This document shows positions 31,563-39,809 of a DNA stretch of 64,000 nt, in pieces (the stretch's first letter is position 1; the number at the start of each line of letters is the position of its first letter). The position numbers and the translations under genes were made by a program. Source of the DNA: Janthinobacterium sp. TND4EL3 (GTDB lineage Bacteria > Pseudomonadota > Gammaproteobacteria > Burkholderiales > Burkholderiaceae_D). The notes beneath the pieces were generated by a model, which saw only the letters and a program-made list of their open reading frames with translations, made no database searches and was not told the origin of the DNA. Location: the NCBI RefSeq assembly GCF_900156175.1, contig NZ_FTMV01000003.1, forward strand, positions 310,001-374,000. Direction: 5' to 3'.

Positions 31563-32903
31563 ATGCAAGAAAATATCATCGAAATCAAATCGCTCGACAT
31601 GGACGCCCGTGGCGTTGGCCATATTGAGAACGAAGACGGCTCGCCGGGCAAGGTCGTGTTTGTCGAAGGCGCATTGCCGGGCGAGCGCGTCAGCTTCGTG
31701 ACGTTCAAGAAAAAGAAGAACTGGGAAATGGCCCGCATGACGGCGCTGCACCGGGAATCGGCCATGCGCGTGACGCCCAAGTGCAAGCATTTCGACAACT
31801 GCGGCGGCTGCTCCATGCAGCACCTGGAGCCGTCGGCCCAGGTGGCCATCAAGCAGCGCGTGCTGGAAGACAACTTGTGGCATATCGGCAAGGTGCGTCC
31901 GCAAAGCATCATGCGCCCCATGTATGGCCCGACCTGGGGCTACCGCTACCGCGCGCGCCTGTCCGTGCGCCACGTCAAGAAGAAGGACGCCGTGCTGGTG
32001 GGCTTCCATGAAAAGAAATCGGCGTTTGTCGCCGACATGGATAGCTGCGAAATCTTGCCGCCGCACATCTCCGCCATGCTGCTGCCGCTGCGTGGATTGA
32101 TTGCGTCGCTGTCCATCTTCGACCAGATGCCGCAGATCGAACTGGCCGTGGGCGAAGACGTCACCGCCATGGTCTTGCGCATCATGGCGCCTTTGACGGC
32201 GGACGATGAAACGAAATTGAAGGCCTTTGCCGACGAATACGGCGTGCAATGGTGGCTGCAGGTGAAAGGCCCGGAAACGGCCGTGCCGTTCTATCCGCTG
32301 GACAAGCAATTGCACTATTTGCTGCCGGAATTCGGCGTCAAGATGCCGTTCAAGCCTGTTGATTTTACGCAAGTGAATCACCACATCAACCGCGTGCTGG
32401 TATCGAAAGCGCTGCGCTTGCTGGAAGTGCAGCCGACCGACCGCGTGGCCGACCTGTTCTGCGGCCTCGGCAATTTCACCTTGCCGCTGGCCACGCAGGG
32501 CAGCGCAGTGGTCGGTATCGAAGGCAGCACCACCCTGACGGAGCGGGCGCTGGAAAATGCGCTGGCCAACGGCCTGGCGGAAAAAACCTCGTTTTCGACG
32601 CGCAACCTGTTCGAAGTGACGACGGAAGACCTGATCGCCTTGGGCCGTTTTGACCGCATCCTCGTCGACCCGCCGCGCGATGGCGCCATGGCCCTGTGCC
32701 AGGCGCTGGTCGGCTTGTCGCAAGTGCGTCCTGACCTGATGCCGAAACGTATTGTCTATGTCTCGTGCAGCCCGTCGACCCTGGCGCGCGACGCCGGCAT
32801 CCTGGCGCTGGAAGCGGGCTATGTGCTGAGCAAGGCGGGCGTGGTGAACATGTTCCCGCATACCTCGCACGTGGAATCGATGGCAGTATTTGATCTGGTC
32901 TGA
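31563..32903 (+). CDS. rlmD: 23S rRNA (uracil-1939-C5)-methyltransferase RlmD
   Basis: The 446-residue SAM-dependent enzyme methylates U1939 of 23S rRNA. An N-terminal TRAM-like domain (about 1-65) is followed by the Fe-S cysteines in CKHFDNCGGC (about 74-83) plus a fourth in DSCEI. The SAM domain has DLFCGLGNFTLPLA (about 296) and the catalytic region YVSCSPSTLARD. ATG 31563 is preferred; a TTG three codons upstream (31554) would give an atypical N-terminus. It follows rpoS after 131 bases containing a possible CTATCAT -10 element. Confidence 0.94.
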   Translation: MQENIIEIKSLDMDARGVGHIENEDGSPGKVVFVEGALPGERVSFVTFKKKKNWEMARMTALHRESAMRVTPKCKHFDNCGGCSMQHLEPSAQVAIKQRVLEDNLWHIGKVRPQSIMRPMYGPTWGYRYRARLSVRHVKKKDAVLVGFHEKKSAFVADMDSCEILPPHISAMLLPLRGLIASLSIFDQMPQIELAVGEDVTAMVLRIMAPLTADDETKLKAFADEYGVQWWLQVKGPETAVPFYPLDKQLHYLLPEFGVKMPFKPVDFTQVNHHINRVLVSKALRLLEVQPTDRVADLFCGLGNFTLPLATQGSAVVGIEGSTTLTERALENALANGLAEKTSFSTRNLFEVTTEDLIALGRFDRILVDPPRDGAMALCQALVGLSQVRPDLMPKRIVYVSCSPSTLARDAGILALEAGYVLSKAGVVNMFPHTSHVESMAVFDLV

Positions 32904-32916
32904 GGGCGCACCTGAG

Positions 32917-32997
32917 AAAACGTCCATAGCTGCGTTGCCTTGCCTAGCCGTACTATTCGTACTGTCTTCGGCAAAGCGCCTTGCTCTGAACGTTTTT
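32917..32997 (+). repeat. 81-bp dispersed repeat, copy 1
   Basis: It starts AAAACGTCCA and ends CTGAACGTTTTT, with the core TCGTACTGTCTTCGGCA. It matches the reverse complement of 38810-38890 over its whole length with scattered differences. Its ends, AAAACG and CGTTTT, are inverted, so it can fold as an imperfect hairpin. It lies 13 bases after the rlmD stop and has no coding capacity. Confidence 0.8.
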
Positions 32998-33042
32998 CAG
33001 GCGCGCTGAAGCTCCCCCATGCGCTGGCCCTGATTCCGCGCT

Positions 33043-33052
33043 AATACCACTT
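33043..33052 (+). promoter_or_regulatory. AATACCACTT motif, site 1
   Basis: AATACCACTT in the plus orientation. With flanks (CTAATACCACTT) it matches 11 of 12 bases of the reverse complement of the central site (CCAATACCACTT). It lies about 280 bases upstream of the chitinase start. Confidence 0.5.
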
Positions 33053-33176
33053 ACAGCGTATTAAAAAACTGGTCTGTCTTTTTCAGATCCAGCGTCTTTT
33101 TTCATCCTCCCTCTGCCGTTTTTTCATTGTCCAGTAGGACAACACGCCACTCGTATAAGCCGCTGCGCTTTCTGCT

Positions 33177-33218
33177 CAAAGTGGTATTGGCCACTTTGAT
33201 GCCACTTCAAAACCACTT
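33177..33218. promoter_or_regulatory. Central operator-like cluster upstream of the chitinase
   Basis: CAAAGTGGTATTGGCCACTTTG (33177-33198) has perfect 8-bp inverted arms. Inside it AAGTGGTATT (33179-33188) is the minus-strand copy of the AATACCACTT motif. CCACTT recurs at 33191, 33202 and 33213, exactly 11 bases apart, or about one helical turn. This looks like a cooperative regulator binding site; the regulator is unknown. Confidence 0.55.
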
Positions 33219-33297
33219 GACCGCCTATTTTTTCAGCAGCATGCTGTTCTTGCAACTGCAAAAAAACAAAATCACAGGGTAGCTTTTCATCGAAGCA

Positions 33298-33307
33298 GAG
33301 TGGTATT
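33298..33307 (-). promoter_or_regulatory. AATACCACTT motif, site 3 (one change)
   Basis: GAGTGGTATT is the reverse complement of AATACCACTC, one base different from the other sites. It ends 25 bases before the chitinase ATG, over or near the ribosome binding region, a position suited to repression. Confidence 0.45.
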
Positions 33308-33332
33308 TCCGCAAACCTGAACAGGAGACAGC

Positions 33333-35291
33333 GTGGAAAATTCAATACTCAAGAAAACGATCAGGAACATGATGGTATGCCTGGCCAGCGGTGGCGTGCT
33401 GGCGGCTTGCGGCGGCGGTGGCGACGCCAGCGCGCCGGCAGGCTCGCAATTGCTGGCGGCCAGCACGGTGGTCGCCTGCGTGCCGTGGCAGGAGGGCGGC
33501 ACGTATAACGCCGGCACGGTGGTCACTTACCTGGGCGCCAACTACACGGCCCTGGTGACGCAGACCGATCACGTGGGCTCGGGCTGGAATCCCGTTGCCA
33601 CGCCTAGCCTGTGGAGCGCCGGCGGTACCTGCGACGGCGGCACCACGCCGACCCCGACTCCCACGCCGACCCCGACGCCCACCCCGACGCCGACTCCGGC
33701 GCCAACGCCGAACCCGACGCCTACCCCGACACCGACGCCAACCGGCGGCACGTGCGCACTGGCGTGGGCGGCCGGCACGGCCTACAGCGCGGGCGCCACC
33801 GTCAGCTATGCGGGCACGAATTACCGCGCCAACTACTGGACGCAGGGCGACAACCCGTCGACCAGCAGCGGCGCGGCCGGCACGGGCAAGCCGTGGACCA
33901 GCCTGGAAATCTGCAGCACCACGCCGACGCCGACACCTACTCCAACGCCGACTCCAACGCCGACACCGACACCAACGCCCACTCCAACGCCCACTCCAAC
34001 GCCGACACCTACTCCAACCCCAACGGGCCGCGAAGTCGGTTCCTATTTCGCGCAATGGGGCGTATATGGCCGCGACTATGAAGTGGCGAACGTGCATACG
34101 AGCGGCGTGGCCGACAAGTTGACTTTTATCAACTACGCTTTCGGCAATATCTATCCGAAGAACGGCGGCTATGAATGCGGCATGATCACCAAGGCCGAAC
34201 CGGGCGCGACGAATCCGAATTCGCCGGACGCGGGCACGGGCGGCGATGCCGAGGCTGACTACATCCGCACGCCGAAGCGCACCGTCGATGGCCAGGCCAT
34301 CCCCTGGGATGCGCCGTTGTCGGGCAACTTCCTGCAGCTGAAGAAGCTCAAGGCGGCGCACCCGAACCTGAAATTGTTCATCTCGCTGGGCGGCTGGAGC
34401 TGGTCGAAGAACTTCTCCGTCGGTTCGGCCACCGATGCGCTGCGCAAGCAGATGGTGCGCTCGTGCATCGATATCTATATCAAGGGCAACCTGCCGGTGC
34501 AGGGCGGTCGCGGCGGCGCGGGTGCGGCGGCCAACATCTTTGACGGCATCGACATCGACTGGGAATACCCTGTGGGCGGCGGCCAGCCGTACAACACGGT
34601 CAGCCCCAACGACAAGCGCAACTTCACCTTGCTGATGGCGGAATTCCGCAGCCAGCTCGATGCGCTGGGCGCGGCCAACGGCAAGCGCTACCTGCTGACG
34701 GCGGCCGTTGGCGCCGGCAAGGACAAGATCGACAACACGGAACCGGCCCTGTATTCGCAGTACATGGACTGGATCAATCTGATGACGTACGACTTCCACG
34801 GCGGCTGGGAAACGAGCACCAACTTCAACGCCCAGCTGTTTGCCGACCCTGCCGATCCGTCGACGGGCATGGCGCGCGAGTACGTGGGCGACAAGGCGGT
34901 GCAGTACATGATTGCCGCCGGCGTGCCGCGCGACAAGCTGCTGCTGGGCATACCGTTCTATGGCCGCGGCTGGACGGGCGTGGCGCCGGGACCGAACGGC
35001 GATGGCCTGTACCAGGCGGCCACGGGCACGGCGCCGGGCACCTACGAGTCGGGCATCGAGGACTATAAAATCCTCGTCGCCAAGAGCGGCACGCGCTACT
35101 ACCATCCCGTGACCAAGCAGCTGTACCTGTACACGGGGGCGGGCGGCCAGTGGTGGAGCTATGACGATCCGACCGTCATCGGCACCAAGGTCAAGTACGT
35201 GAAGGACCAGGGCTTGCGCGGCGCGTTCTCGTGGGAACTCGATGGCGACGCGAACGGCGTGCTGGCGACCGAAGTGTGGAAAGTGCGGTAA
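33333..35291 (+). CDS. Modular lipoprotein chitinase, glycoside hydrolase family 18
   Basis: The 652-residue secreted enzyme is predicted to hydrolyse chitin. The signal peptide ends with lipobox LAAC (Cys26), so it should be anchored to the outer membrane. Two chitin-binding CBM5/12-type modules follow (about 48-103, VPWQEGGTYNAGTVVTYLG; and about 143-197, AWAAGTAYSAGATVSYAG). Each module is followed by a (Pro-Thr)n linker. The GH18 barrel runs from about 232 to the end with D404-x-x-D407-x-D409-x-E411 (DGIDIDWEYP), and Glu411 is the acid/base. The ATG is preceded by CAGGAGAC. No chitobiose uptake genes are nearby, but the upstream motif cluster suggests dedicated control. Confidence 0.95.
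   Translation: MENSILKKTIRNMMVCLASGGVLAACGGGGDASAPAGSQLLAASTVVACVPWQEGGTYNAGTVVTYLGANYTALVTQTDHVGSGWNPVATPSLWSAGGTCDGGTTPTPTPTPTPTPTPTPTPAPTPNPTPTPTPTPTGGTCALAWAAGTAYSAGATVSYAGTNYRANYWTQGDNPSTSSGAAGTGKPWTSLEICSTTPTPTPTPTPTPTPTPTPTPTPTPTPTPTPTPTPTGREVGSYFAQWGVYGRDYEVANVHTSGVADKLTFINYAFGNIYPKNGGYECGMITKAEPGATNPNSPDAGTGGDAEADYIRTPKRTVDGQAIPWDAPLSGNFLQLKKLKAAHPNLKLFISLGGWSWSKNFSVGSATDALRKQMVRSCIDIYIKGNLPVQGGRGGAGAAANIFDGIDIDWEYPVGGGQPYNTVSPNDKRNFTLLMAEFRSQLDALGAANGKRYLLTAAVGAGKDKIDNTEPALYSQYMDWINLMTYDFHGGWETSTNFNAQLFADPADPSTGMAREYVGDKAVQYMIAAGVPRDKLLLGIPFYGRGWTGVAPGPNGDGLYQAATGTAPGTYESGIEDYKILVAKSGTRYYHPVTKQLYLYTGAGGQWWSYDDPTVIGTKVKYVKDQGLRGAFSWELDGDANGVLATEVWKVR
33640..34023 (+). repeat. Pro-Thr codon repeat tracts in the chitinase
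   Basis: Two tracts (about 33648-33740 and 33923-34023) are built of six-base units such as ACGCCG, ACTCCA and ACCCCG. They encode the PT linkers between modules. Near-identical units make slippage and length variation likely. Confidence 0.8.
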
Positions 35292-35369
35292 TGTTGATGT
35301 AGCGTAAGAAGCGGCCGGATAGCCATGCTGTCCGGCCGTCGAGTCATGAAAACACACGGGAGACGGGTG

Positions 35370-36404
35370 ATGGCGGCAGTATCGACATTGGGAGTAAAAC
35401 ATCCGGAACAGGAACTGAGCCGCGAGTGGCGCAGCTGGATCGCGGAAAACCTCATGCTGGGCAGCCACCCGTCCGCGCTGATGCCGGTGCTGCAAAAGGC
35501 CGGCATCACGGAAGCGCTGGCGCGCCGCGAAGTGGAGCTGGCGCTGCAGAGTCCCTACCTGGCCGGCGCCGTGCGCCTGTCGAACCGACTGGCCAAGCGC
35601 GACTGGGTGATCGACATCCAGCGCAAGCTGAACCAGCTGCGCCCGCCCGAGATTCCCCGCCGCGAGAGGCTCTGCGCGCAGGAGTTCCTGGATGAATACT
35701 ATTGCACCAACCAGCCCGTGGTCATCACGGGCATGCTGGACGACTGGCCCGCCATGGCCAAGTGGAGCCCGGCCTATTTCCGCGAACATTTCGGGCAGCG
35801 CGAAGTGGAAGTGCAGTTCGGCCGCGAAGCCGATGCCCAGTATGAAATGAACAGCGTGGCGCACAAGCGCAAGATGGCCTTCGGCGAGTACGCGAGCCTG
35901 GTCGAGGGCAGCGGCGCGACCAACGATTTCTATATGACGGCGAACAACGATTCGCAAAACCGGCAGGCCTTGCGCGAACTGTGGGACGACATCGGCCAGC
36001 TGCCCGAATACCTGGAGCAAAGTGGCGGCCCCACAGGCTTTCTGTGGTTCGGCCCGGCCGGCACGGTGACGCCCTTCCACCACGACCTGACGAACAACTT
36101 CATGGCGCAAGTCCAAGGGCGCAAGCGCCTGCGCATCATGGCCGCCTGCGAAGTGGCGCGCGTGTACAACCAGCGCCACTGTTTTACGCCCGTCGACGGA
36201 CGCGCCATCGACCTGCAGCGCTACCCGCTGATGGCCGGCGTGCAGGTGCGCGAATGCGTGCTGGCGCCCGGTGAAATCCTCTTCCTGCCCGTCGGCTGCT
36301 GGCATTTCGTCGAGGCGCTCGACGTATCGATGACGGTGGCGTTCACCAACTTCAAGTGGGATAACGATTTTTACAGCAAGTATCCATCGAATCACGACTT
36401 TTGA
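35370..36404 (+). CDS. JmjC/cupin-8 family Fe(II)/2-oxoglutarate oxygenase-like protein
   Basis: The 344-residue cytoplasmic protein has a cupin-8 (JmjC-like) domain from about 100 to 335. The metal triad is visible as H237-x-D239 in TPFHHDL and the distal H312 in VGCWHF, so an Fe(II)/2-oxoglutarate hydroxylase is likely. The N-terminal 90 residues are helical and of unknown function. The start at 35370 is chosen because GGGAGA lies just upstream; starts at 35325 or 35346 are in frame but have weaker signals. The target (a protein or small molecule) is unknown. It follows the chitinase by 78 bases and ends at a clear terminator. Confidence 0.88.
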   Translation: MAAVSTLGVKHPEQELSREWRSWIAENLMLGSHPSALMPVLQKAGITEALARREVELALQSPYLAGAVRLSNRLAKRDWVIDIQRKLNQLRPPEIPRRERLCAQEFLDEYYCTNQPVVITGMLDDWPAMAKWSPAYFREHFGQREVEVQFGREADAQYEMNSVAHKRKMAFGEYASLVEGSGATNDFYMTANNDSQNRQALRELWDDIGQLPEYLEQSGGPTGFLWFGPAGTVTPFHHDLTNNFMAQVQGRKRLRIMAACEVARVYNQRHCFTPVDGRAIDLQRYPLMAGVQVRECVLAPGEILFLPVGCWHFVEALDVSMTVAFTNFKWDNDFYSKYPSNHDF

Positions 36405-36438
36405 TCGTCGTGCGGATTGCCGCGAACGCGCAGGGAAC

Positions 36439-36462
36439 AGCCGCCGAACGGGCGGCTTTTTT
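36439..36462 (+). terminator. Terminator after the JmjC-like gene
   Basis: AGCCGCC-GAAC-GGGCGGCT followed by TTTTTT, about 35 bases after the stop codon. Confidence 0.85.
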
Positions 36463-36673
36463 CATGCTACGGTGCGCTTCTTGTATAAGATATTTCCACA
36501 AAATAATTGATTGAAATCATTTTGGAGCAAATATTTTGATATGAATCACCATGATGTTTCATTATCCAGATGGTCATGGCGGGCGGATAATTTTATTGCT
36601 GGCGCGGCGCCGGGCCTCTGAGCGGGCTTGCCGGCGCGTGCCGGCACCGACAATCATCTGGAGGCGGCAGGGC

Positions 36674-37861
36674 ATGAACACGCAGCAAACGACACAAGCA
36701 GGCATGCAGTTGCAACACACACCGGCAGGCAGCGCCGGACTTCAGCACGACACGCGTCTCACCCGCGAAGCGGCCCAGCTGCTGGCCAGGGCCGACATCC
36801 ACCTGAATGGCCGCGCCGCCTGGGACATGCAGCTGCGCAAACCGGGCGTGCCGGAACGGGCTTTCGCCAGCGGCAACCTGGGCCTCGGTGAGGCCTACAT
36901 GGATGGCGACTGGGATGCGAACCAGCTCGACGAATTCTTTTGCCATTTGCTGCGCGCCCGCGTGGCCGACGATGTGCGGCCCATGCGCCTGGCGTTCCAC
37001 GCCTTGTATGCGCGCCTGTTCAACCTGCAGACGGAGCGCCGCGCCTGGATGGTGGGCAAGGAGCACTACGACCTGGGCAATGCCTTCTATGCGGCCATGC
37101 TCGATCCGCGCATGACGTATACCTGCGGCTACTGGAAGGATGCGGCCAGCCTGGCCGAGGCGCAGGACGCCAAGCTCGATTTGATCTGCCGCAAGCTGCG
37201 CCTGGAGCCGGGCATGCGCGTGCTCGACATCGGCTGCGGCTGGGGCAGTTTCATGCGCTATGCGGCGGAAAAATACGGGGTGCAGTGCGTGGGCGTGACC
37301 ATTTCCAAGGAGCAGGTCGAGTATGCGCGCGCCATGCCGGGCGGCGAGCGGCTGGACTTCCGTCTGCAGGATTACCGCGACACCAATGAAACATTCGACC
37401 GCATCGTCAGCATCGGCATGTTCGAGCACGTGGGGCACAAGAACCACCGCACCTTCATGGAAGTGGCGCACCGCTGCCTGGAAGACGACGGCCTGTTCCT
37501 GCTGCACACGATAGGCAAAAATAAACGCCATTCCACGTGCGACCCGTGGATCGACAAATACATCTTCCCGAATGGCGACTTGCCCTCCATCGGCCAGATC
37601 GGCGACGCCATCGATGATCTGTTTGTCGCCGAAGACCTGCACAACTTCGGCGCCGACTACGACAAGACCCTGATGGCCTGGCACGCGAACGTCGAGCAGG
37701 CCTGGCCGCAGTTTGCGGCCCAGCTGGGCGAGCGCTTCCACCGCATGTGGTCGTATTACCTGCTGTCCTGCGCGGGCGCCTTCCGCGCGCGCGACCTGCA
37801 GCTGTGGCAGTGGGTCTTGTCGAAGCAGGGCGTGCTCGGTGGCTACGAGCGTGTCAGTTGA
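36674..37861 (+). CDS. cfa: Cyclopropane-fatty-acyl-phospholipid synthase family protein
   Basis: This enzyme transfers a methylene group from S-adenosylmethionine to unsaturated acyl chains of membrane lipids. The start at 36674 has GGAGG 9 bases upstream and gives 395 residues; an in-frame start at 36551 lies before it in an AT-rich promoter region. The SAM motif VLDIGCGWGSFMRYAAE is near 186, followed by EQVEYA and EHVGHKNH near 252. The AT-rich upstream stretch (36463-36670) fits a regulated stationary-phase gene, but no RpoS promoter could be fixed. It is convergent with nothing and is followed by a LysR gene after 28 bases. Confidence 0.92.
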   Translation: MNTQQTTQAGMQLQHTPAGSAGLQHDTRLTREAAQLLARADIHLNGRAAWDMQLRKPGVPERAFASGNLGLGEAYMDGDWDANQLDEFFCHLLRARVADDVRPMRLAFHALYARLFNLQTERRAWMVGKEHYDLGNAFYAAMLDPRMTYTCGYWKDAASLAEAQDAKLDLICRKLRLEPGMRVLDIGCGWGSFMRYAAEKYGVQCVGVTISKEQVEYARAMPGGERLDFRLQDYRDTNETFDRIVSIGMFEHVGHKNHRTFMEVAHRCLEDDGLFLLHTIGKNKRHSTCDPWIDKYIFPNGDLPSIGQIGDAIDDLFVAEDLHNFGADYDKTLMAWHANVEQAWPQFAAQLGERFHRMWSYYLLSCAGAFRARDLQLWQWVLSKQGVLGGYERVS

Positions 37862-37889
37862 GATGCGCGTCAGCTGATATCATCGCTTG

Positions 37890-38735
37890 ATGGATATCAA
37901 TCAAGCGCGTACCTTTCTCGAAGTGGCTTCCTGCGGCAGCTTCATCATGGCGGCCGAGCGCATGCACGTGACGCAGACGGCCGTCAGCGCGCGCATCCGC
38001 ACGCTGGAGCAGCAACTGGGGCGCCAGCTGTTCGTGCGCAACAAGGCGGGCGCGCGCCTGACGCCGGCCGGCGAACGCTTCATGCGCCATGCGGCCACCA
38101 TGGTGCAGGTGTGGGAGCGGGCGCGCCACCAGGTAGCCTTGCCGCCGGGGCGCGATGACGCTGTCAGCATTGGCTGCGAACTGAGCCTGTGGCAGCCCTT
38201 GCTGGGCGACTGGCTCATAAGCATGAGCCGCGATTGTCCCGAGATCGCCTTGCGCGCGGAAGTCGACAGTCCCGCGCGCCTGCTCGACGCCGTGCACGAC
38301 GGCTCGCTGGACCTGGCCGTGCTGTACAACCCGCCGCAGCGTCCCGGCCTCGTCAGCGAGCTGCTGGCCGAGGAAAAACTGGTGATGGTGACCACGCGCG
38401 CGGACGGGCAGATGCTTGTCGATAAGTACGTTTACGTGGACTGGGGGCCGGCGTTTGCGGCGAATCACCAGGCGGCGTATCCGGAACTGAGCAGCCCGCC
38501 CGTGTCGATTTCGCTGGGTCCGCTGGCCCTCGTCTACCTGCTGGAAGTGGGCGGCGCCAGTTACTTCCGCATCGGCTCTGCCCAGCCCTATCTCGACGCA
38601 GCACTCTTGTACCGCGTGCGCGACGCGCCCGAGTTCTCGCATTCCGCCTACGCCGTGTATGCGGCCCAGCGCGACAACCCGACCCTGGACCGCGCCCGCG
38701 CCTGCCTGCGGGAGGTGGCGGAGAGAATCAGCTAG
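37890..38735 (+). CDS. LysR-family transcriptional regulator
   Basis: The 281-residue protein has an N-terminal helix-turn-helix (DINQARTFLEVASCGSFIMAAERMHVTQTAVSARI...LFVRNKAGARLTPAG) and an effector-binding domain from about 88 to 275. The start at 37890 is the ATG of the standard LysR N-terminus. It lies just after cfa on the same strand, which is unlike the usual divergent LysR-target layout, so its target is not obvious. It ends at a strong bidirectional terminator. Confidence 0.9.
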   Translation: MDINQARTFLEVASCGSFIMAAERMHVTQTAVSARIRTLEQQLGRQLFVRNKAGARLTPAGERFMRHAATMVQVWERARHQVALPPGRDDAVSIGCELSLWQPLLGDWLISMSRDCPEIALRAEVDSPARLLDAVHDGSLDLAVLYNPPQRPGLVSELLAEEKLVMVTTRADGQMLVDKYVYVDWGPAFAANHQAAYPELSSPPVSISLGPLALVYLLEVGGASYFRIGSAQPYLDAALLYRVRDAPEFSHSAYAVYAAQRDNPTLDRARACLREVAERIS

Positions 38736-38750
38736 CTTCGACAGGCGTAA

Positions 38751-38776
38751 AAAAGCCGACCCGCGGGTCGGCTTTT
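38751..38776 (+). terminator. Bidirectional terminator after the LysR gene
   Basis: AAAAGCCGACCC-GCGGGTCGGCTTTT is a perfect stem with A and T tails, 16 bases after the stop. Confidence 0.9.
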
Positions 38777-38809
38777 ATTTTCATGCTCTGGCGCATAAGC
38801 GCAGCGCAT

Positions 38810-38890
38810 AAAACGTTCAGGGCAAGGCGCGGTGCCGAAGACAGTACGACTACTACGGCGAGGCACTGCAACGCCGCCCTGGGCGTTTTT
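38810..38890 (-). repeat. 81-bp dispersed repeat, copy 2 (inverted)
   Basis: On the minus strand it reads AAAAACGCCC...TCGTACTGTCTTCGGCA...CCCTGAACGTTTT. It aligns end to end with copy 1 at 32917-32997. It sits between the LysR terminator and the 3' end of the BI-1 gene. The two copies face each other across about 5.8 kb of accessory genes. Confidence 0.8.
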
Positions 38891-38900
38891 GCGTTAGCGC

Positions 38901-39587
38901 TTAGTCGCGGCTGCCGCCAGCGAAGCCCAGCAGGGACAACAGGCTGGTGAAGATGTTGTACACGTCCAGGTAGATGCGCAGGGTGGCCGAGATGTAGTTC
39001 GTCTCGCCGCCGTTGATGATTTGCTGCACGTCATACAGGATGTAGGCCGAGAAGATGGCGATGGCGACCATGGAGATCACGATCGACAGTGCCGACAGGC
39101 CCAGGAAGATGTTCGCCACCGATGCCAGGATCAGCACGATCACGCCGGCGAACAGCCATTTGCCCATGGCCGAGAAGTCGCGCTTCGATACCGTGGCGAT
39201 CGTCGCCATCACGGCCAGGATGGTGGCCGTGCCGCCGAATGCCGTCATGATCAGCATGCCGCCGTTCGAGTAGCCGAGCGTGCGCGTCAGGATAGGCGTG
39301 AGCATCAGGCCCATGAAGAAGGTAAAGCCCAGCAGGACGGCGACGCCCAGGCCCGAGTTCTTGGTTTTTTCGATCGCGTACATGAAGCCGAATGCGACGG
39401 CCATGAAGATGATGAAACCCATGCCGCCGGTCAGCATCGGCAAGTGCATCTGCACGCCGATGAAGGCGCCCAGCACGGTCGGTATCATGGACAGTGCCAG
39501 CAGCCAGTAAGTATTGCGCAAGACCTGGTGGCGGACTTGCTGCATGCCCCCCGACAGGTCAAAGGTGCGTTGCATGTTCTGATTCAT
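38901..39587 (-). CDS. Bax inhibitor-1/YccA-family membrane protein
   Basis: The 228-residue inner-membrane protein has about seven hydrophobic helices, as in the BI-1/YccA/YbhL family. The relatives YccA and YbhL are associated with FtsH or ion homeostasis in bacteria. The N-terminus (MNQNMQRTFDL...) and the C-terminal INGGETNYISATLRIYLDVYNIFTSLL segment with the conserved acidic residue are typical. It is divergent from ndk with about 220 bases between, in which both promoters should lie. Confidence 0.92.
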   Translation of the reverse strand: MNQNMQRTFDLSGGMQQVRHQVLRNTYWLLALSMIPTVLGAFIGVQMHLPMLTGGMGFIIFMAVAFGFMYAIEKTKNSGLGVAVLLGFTFFMGLMLTPILTRTLGYSNGGMLIMTAFGGTATILAVMATIATVSKRDFSAMGKWLFAGVIVLILASVANIFLGLSALSIVISMVAIAIFSAYILYDVQQIINGGETNYISATLRIYLDVYNIFTSLLSLLGFAGGSRD

Positions 39588-39737
39588 AGTGCCTCCGTGT
39601 TGTCAATTCAAATTACTGCTTTGCCCAAGGATAGCATGGACCCCGGTTTTTACAAAAAAACCAGCTTAAGATTTCATTAAACTCAGGCAAGGCCAGAAGA
39701 TGGCCACCTGCCTGTCTGGGTGATATGGGGTGGAGTA

Positions 39738-39746
39738 TGGTAAAAT
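39738..39746 (+). promoter_or_regulatory. Extended -10 promoter candidate for ndk
   Basis: TGGTAAAAT fits an extended -10 element (TGn plus TAAAAT), about 64 bases upstream of the ndk start. The -35 position (39718-39723) has no good match, which extended -10 promoters tolerate. Confidence 0.45.
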
Positions 39747-39809
39747 CAAAGGTTGATTGAGTTATCAATTTACCGTTTTAAACCTTTCTTTTTATTGGAG
39801 TTTTCACAC

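Larger units (their letters stand above)
32904..33332. other. rlmD-chitinase intergenic region
   Basis: The 429 bases hold no supported gene. The first part is the 81-bp dispersed repeat at 32917-32997. The rest is relatively AT-rich and carries three copies of an AATACCACTT-like motif and a set of helically phased CCACTT repeats, listed separately, which probably form the chitinase control region. CTGGTCTG...CAGATCCAG near 33070-33094 is a further imperfect inverted repeat. Confidence 0.6.

Noticed and set aside
33640..34023. Regularly repeated units considered as a CRISPR or VNTR-type array
   Set aside because: The units are 6-base coding repeats for Pro-Thr linkers in frame with the chitinase and lack spacers, so they are a linker and not a CRISPR array.
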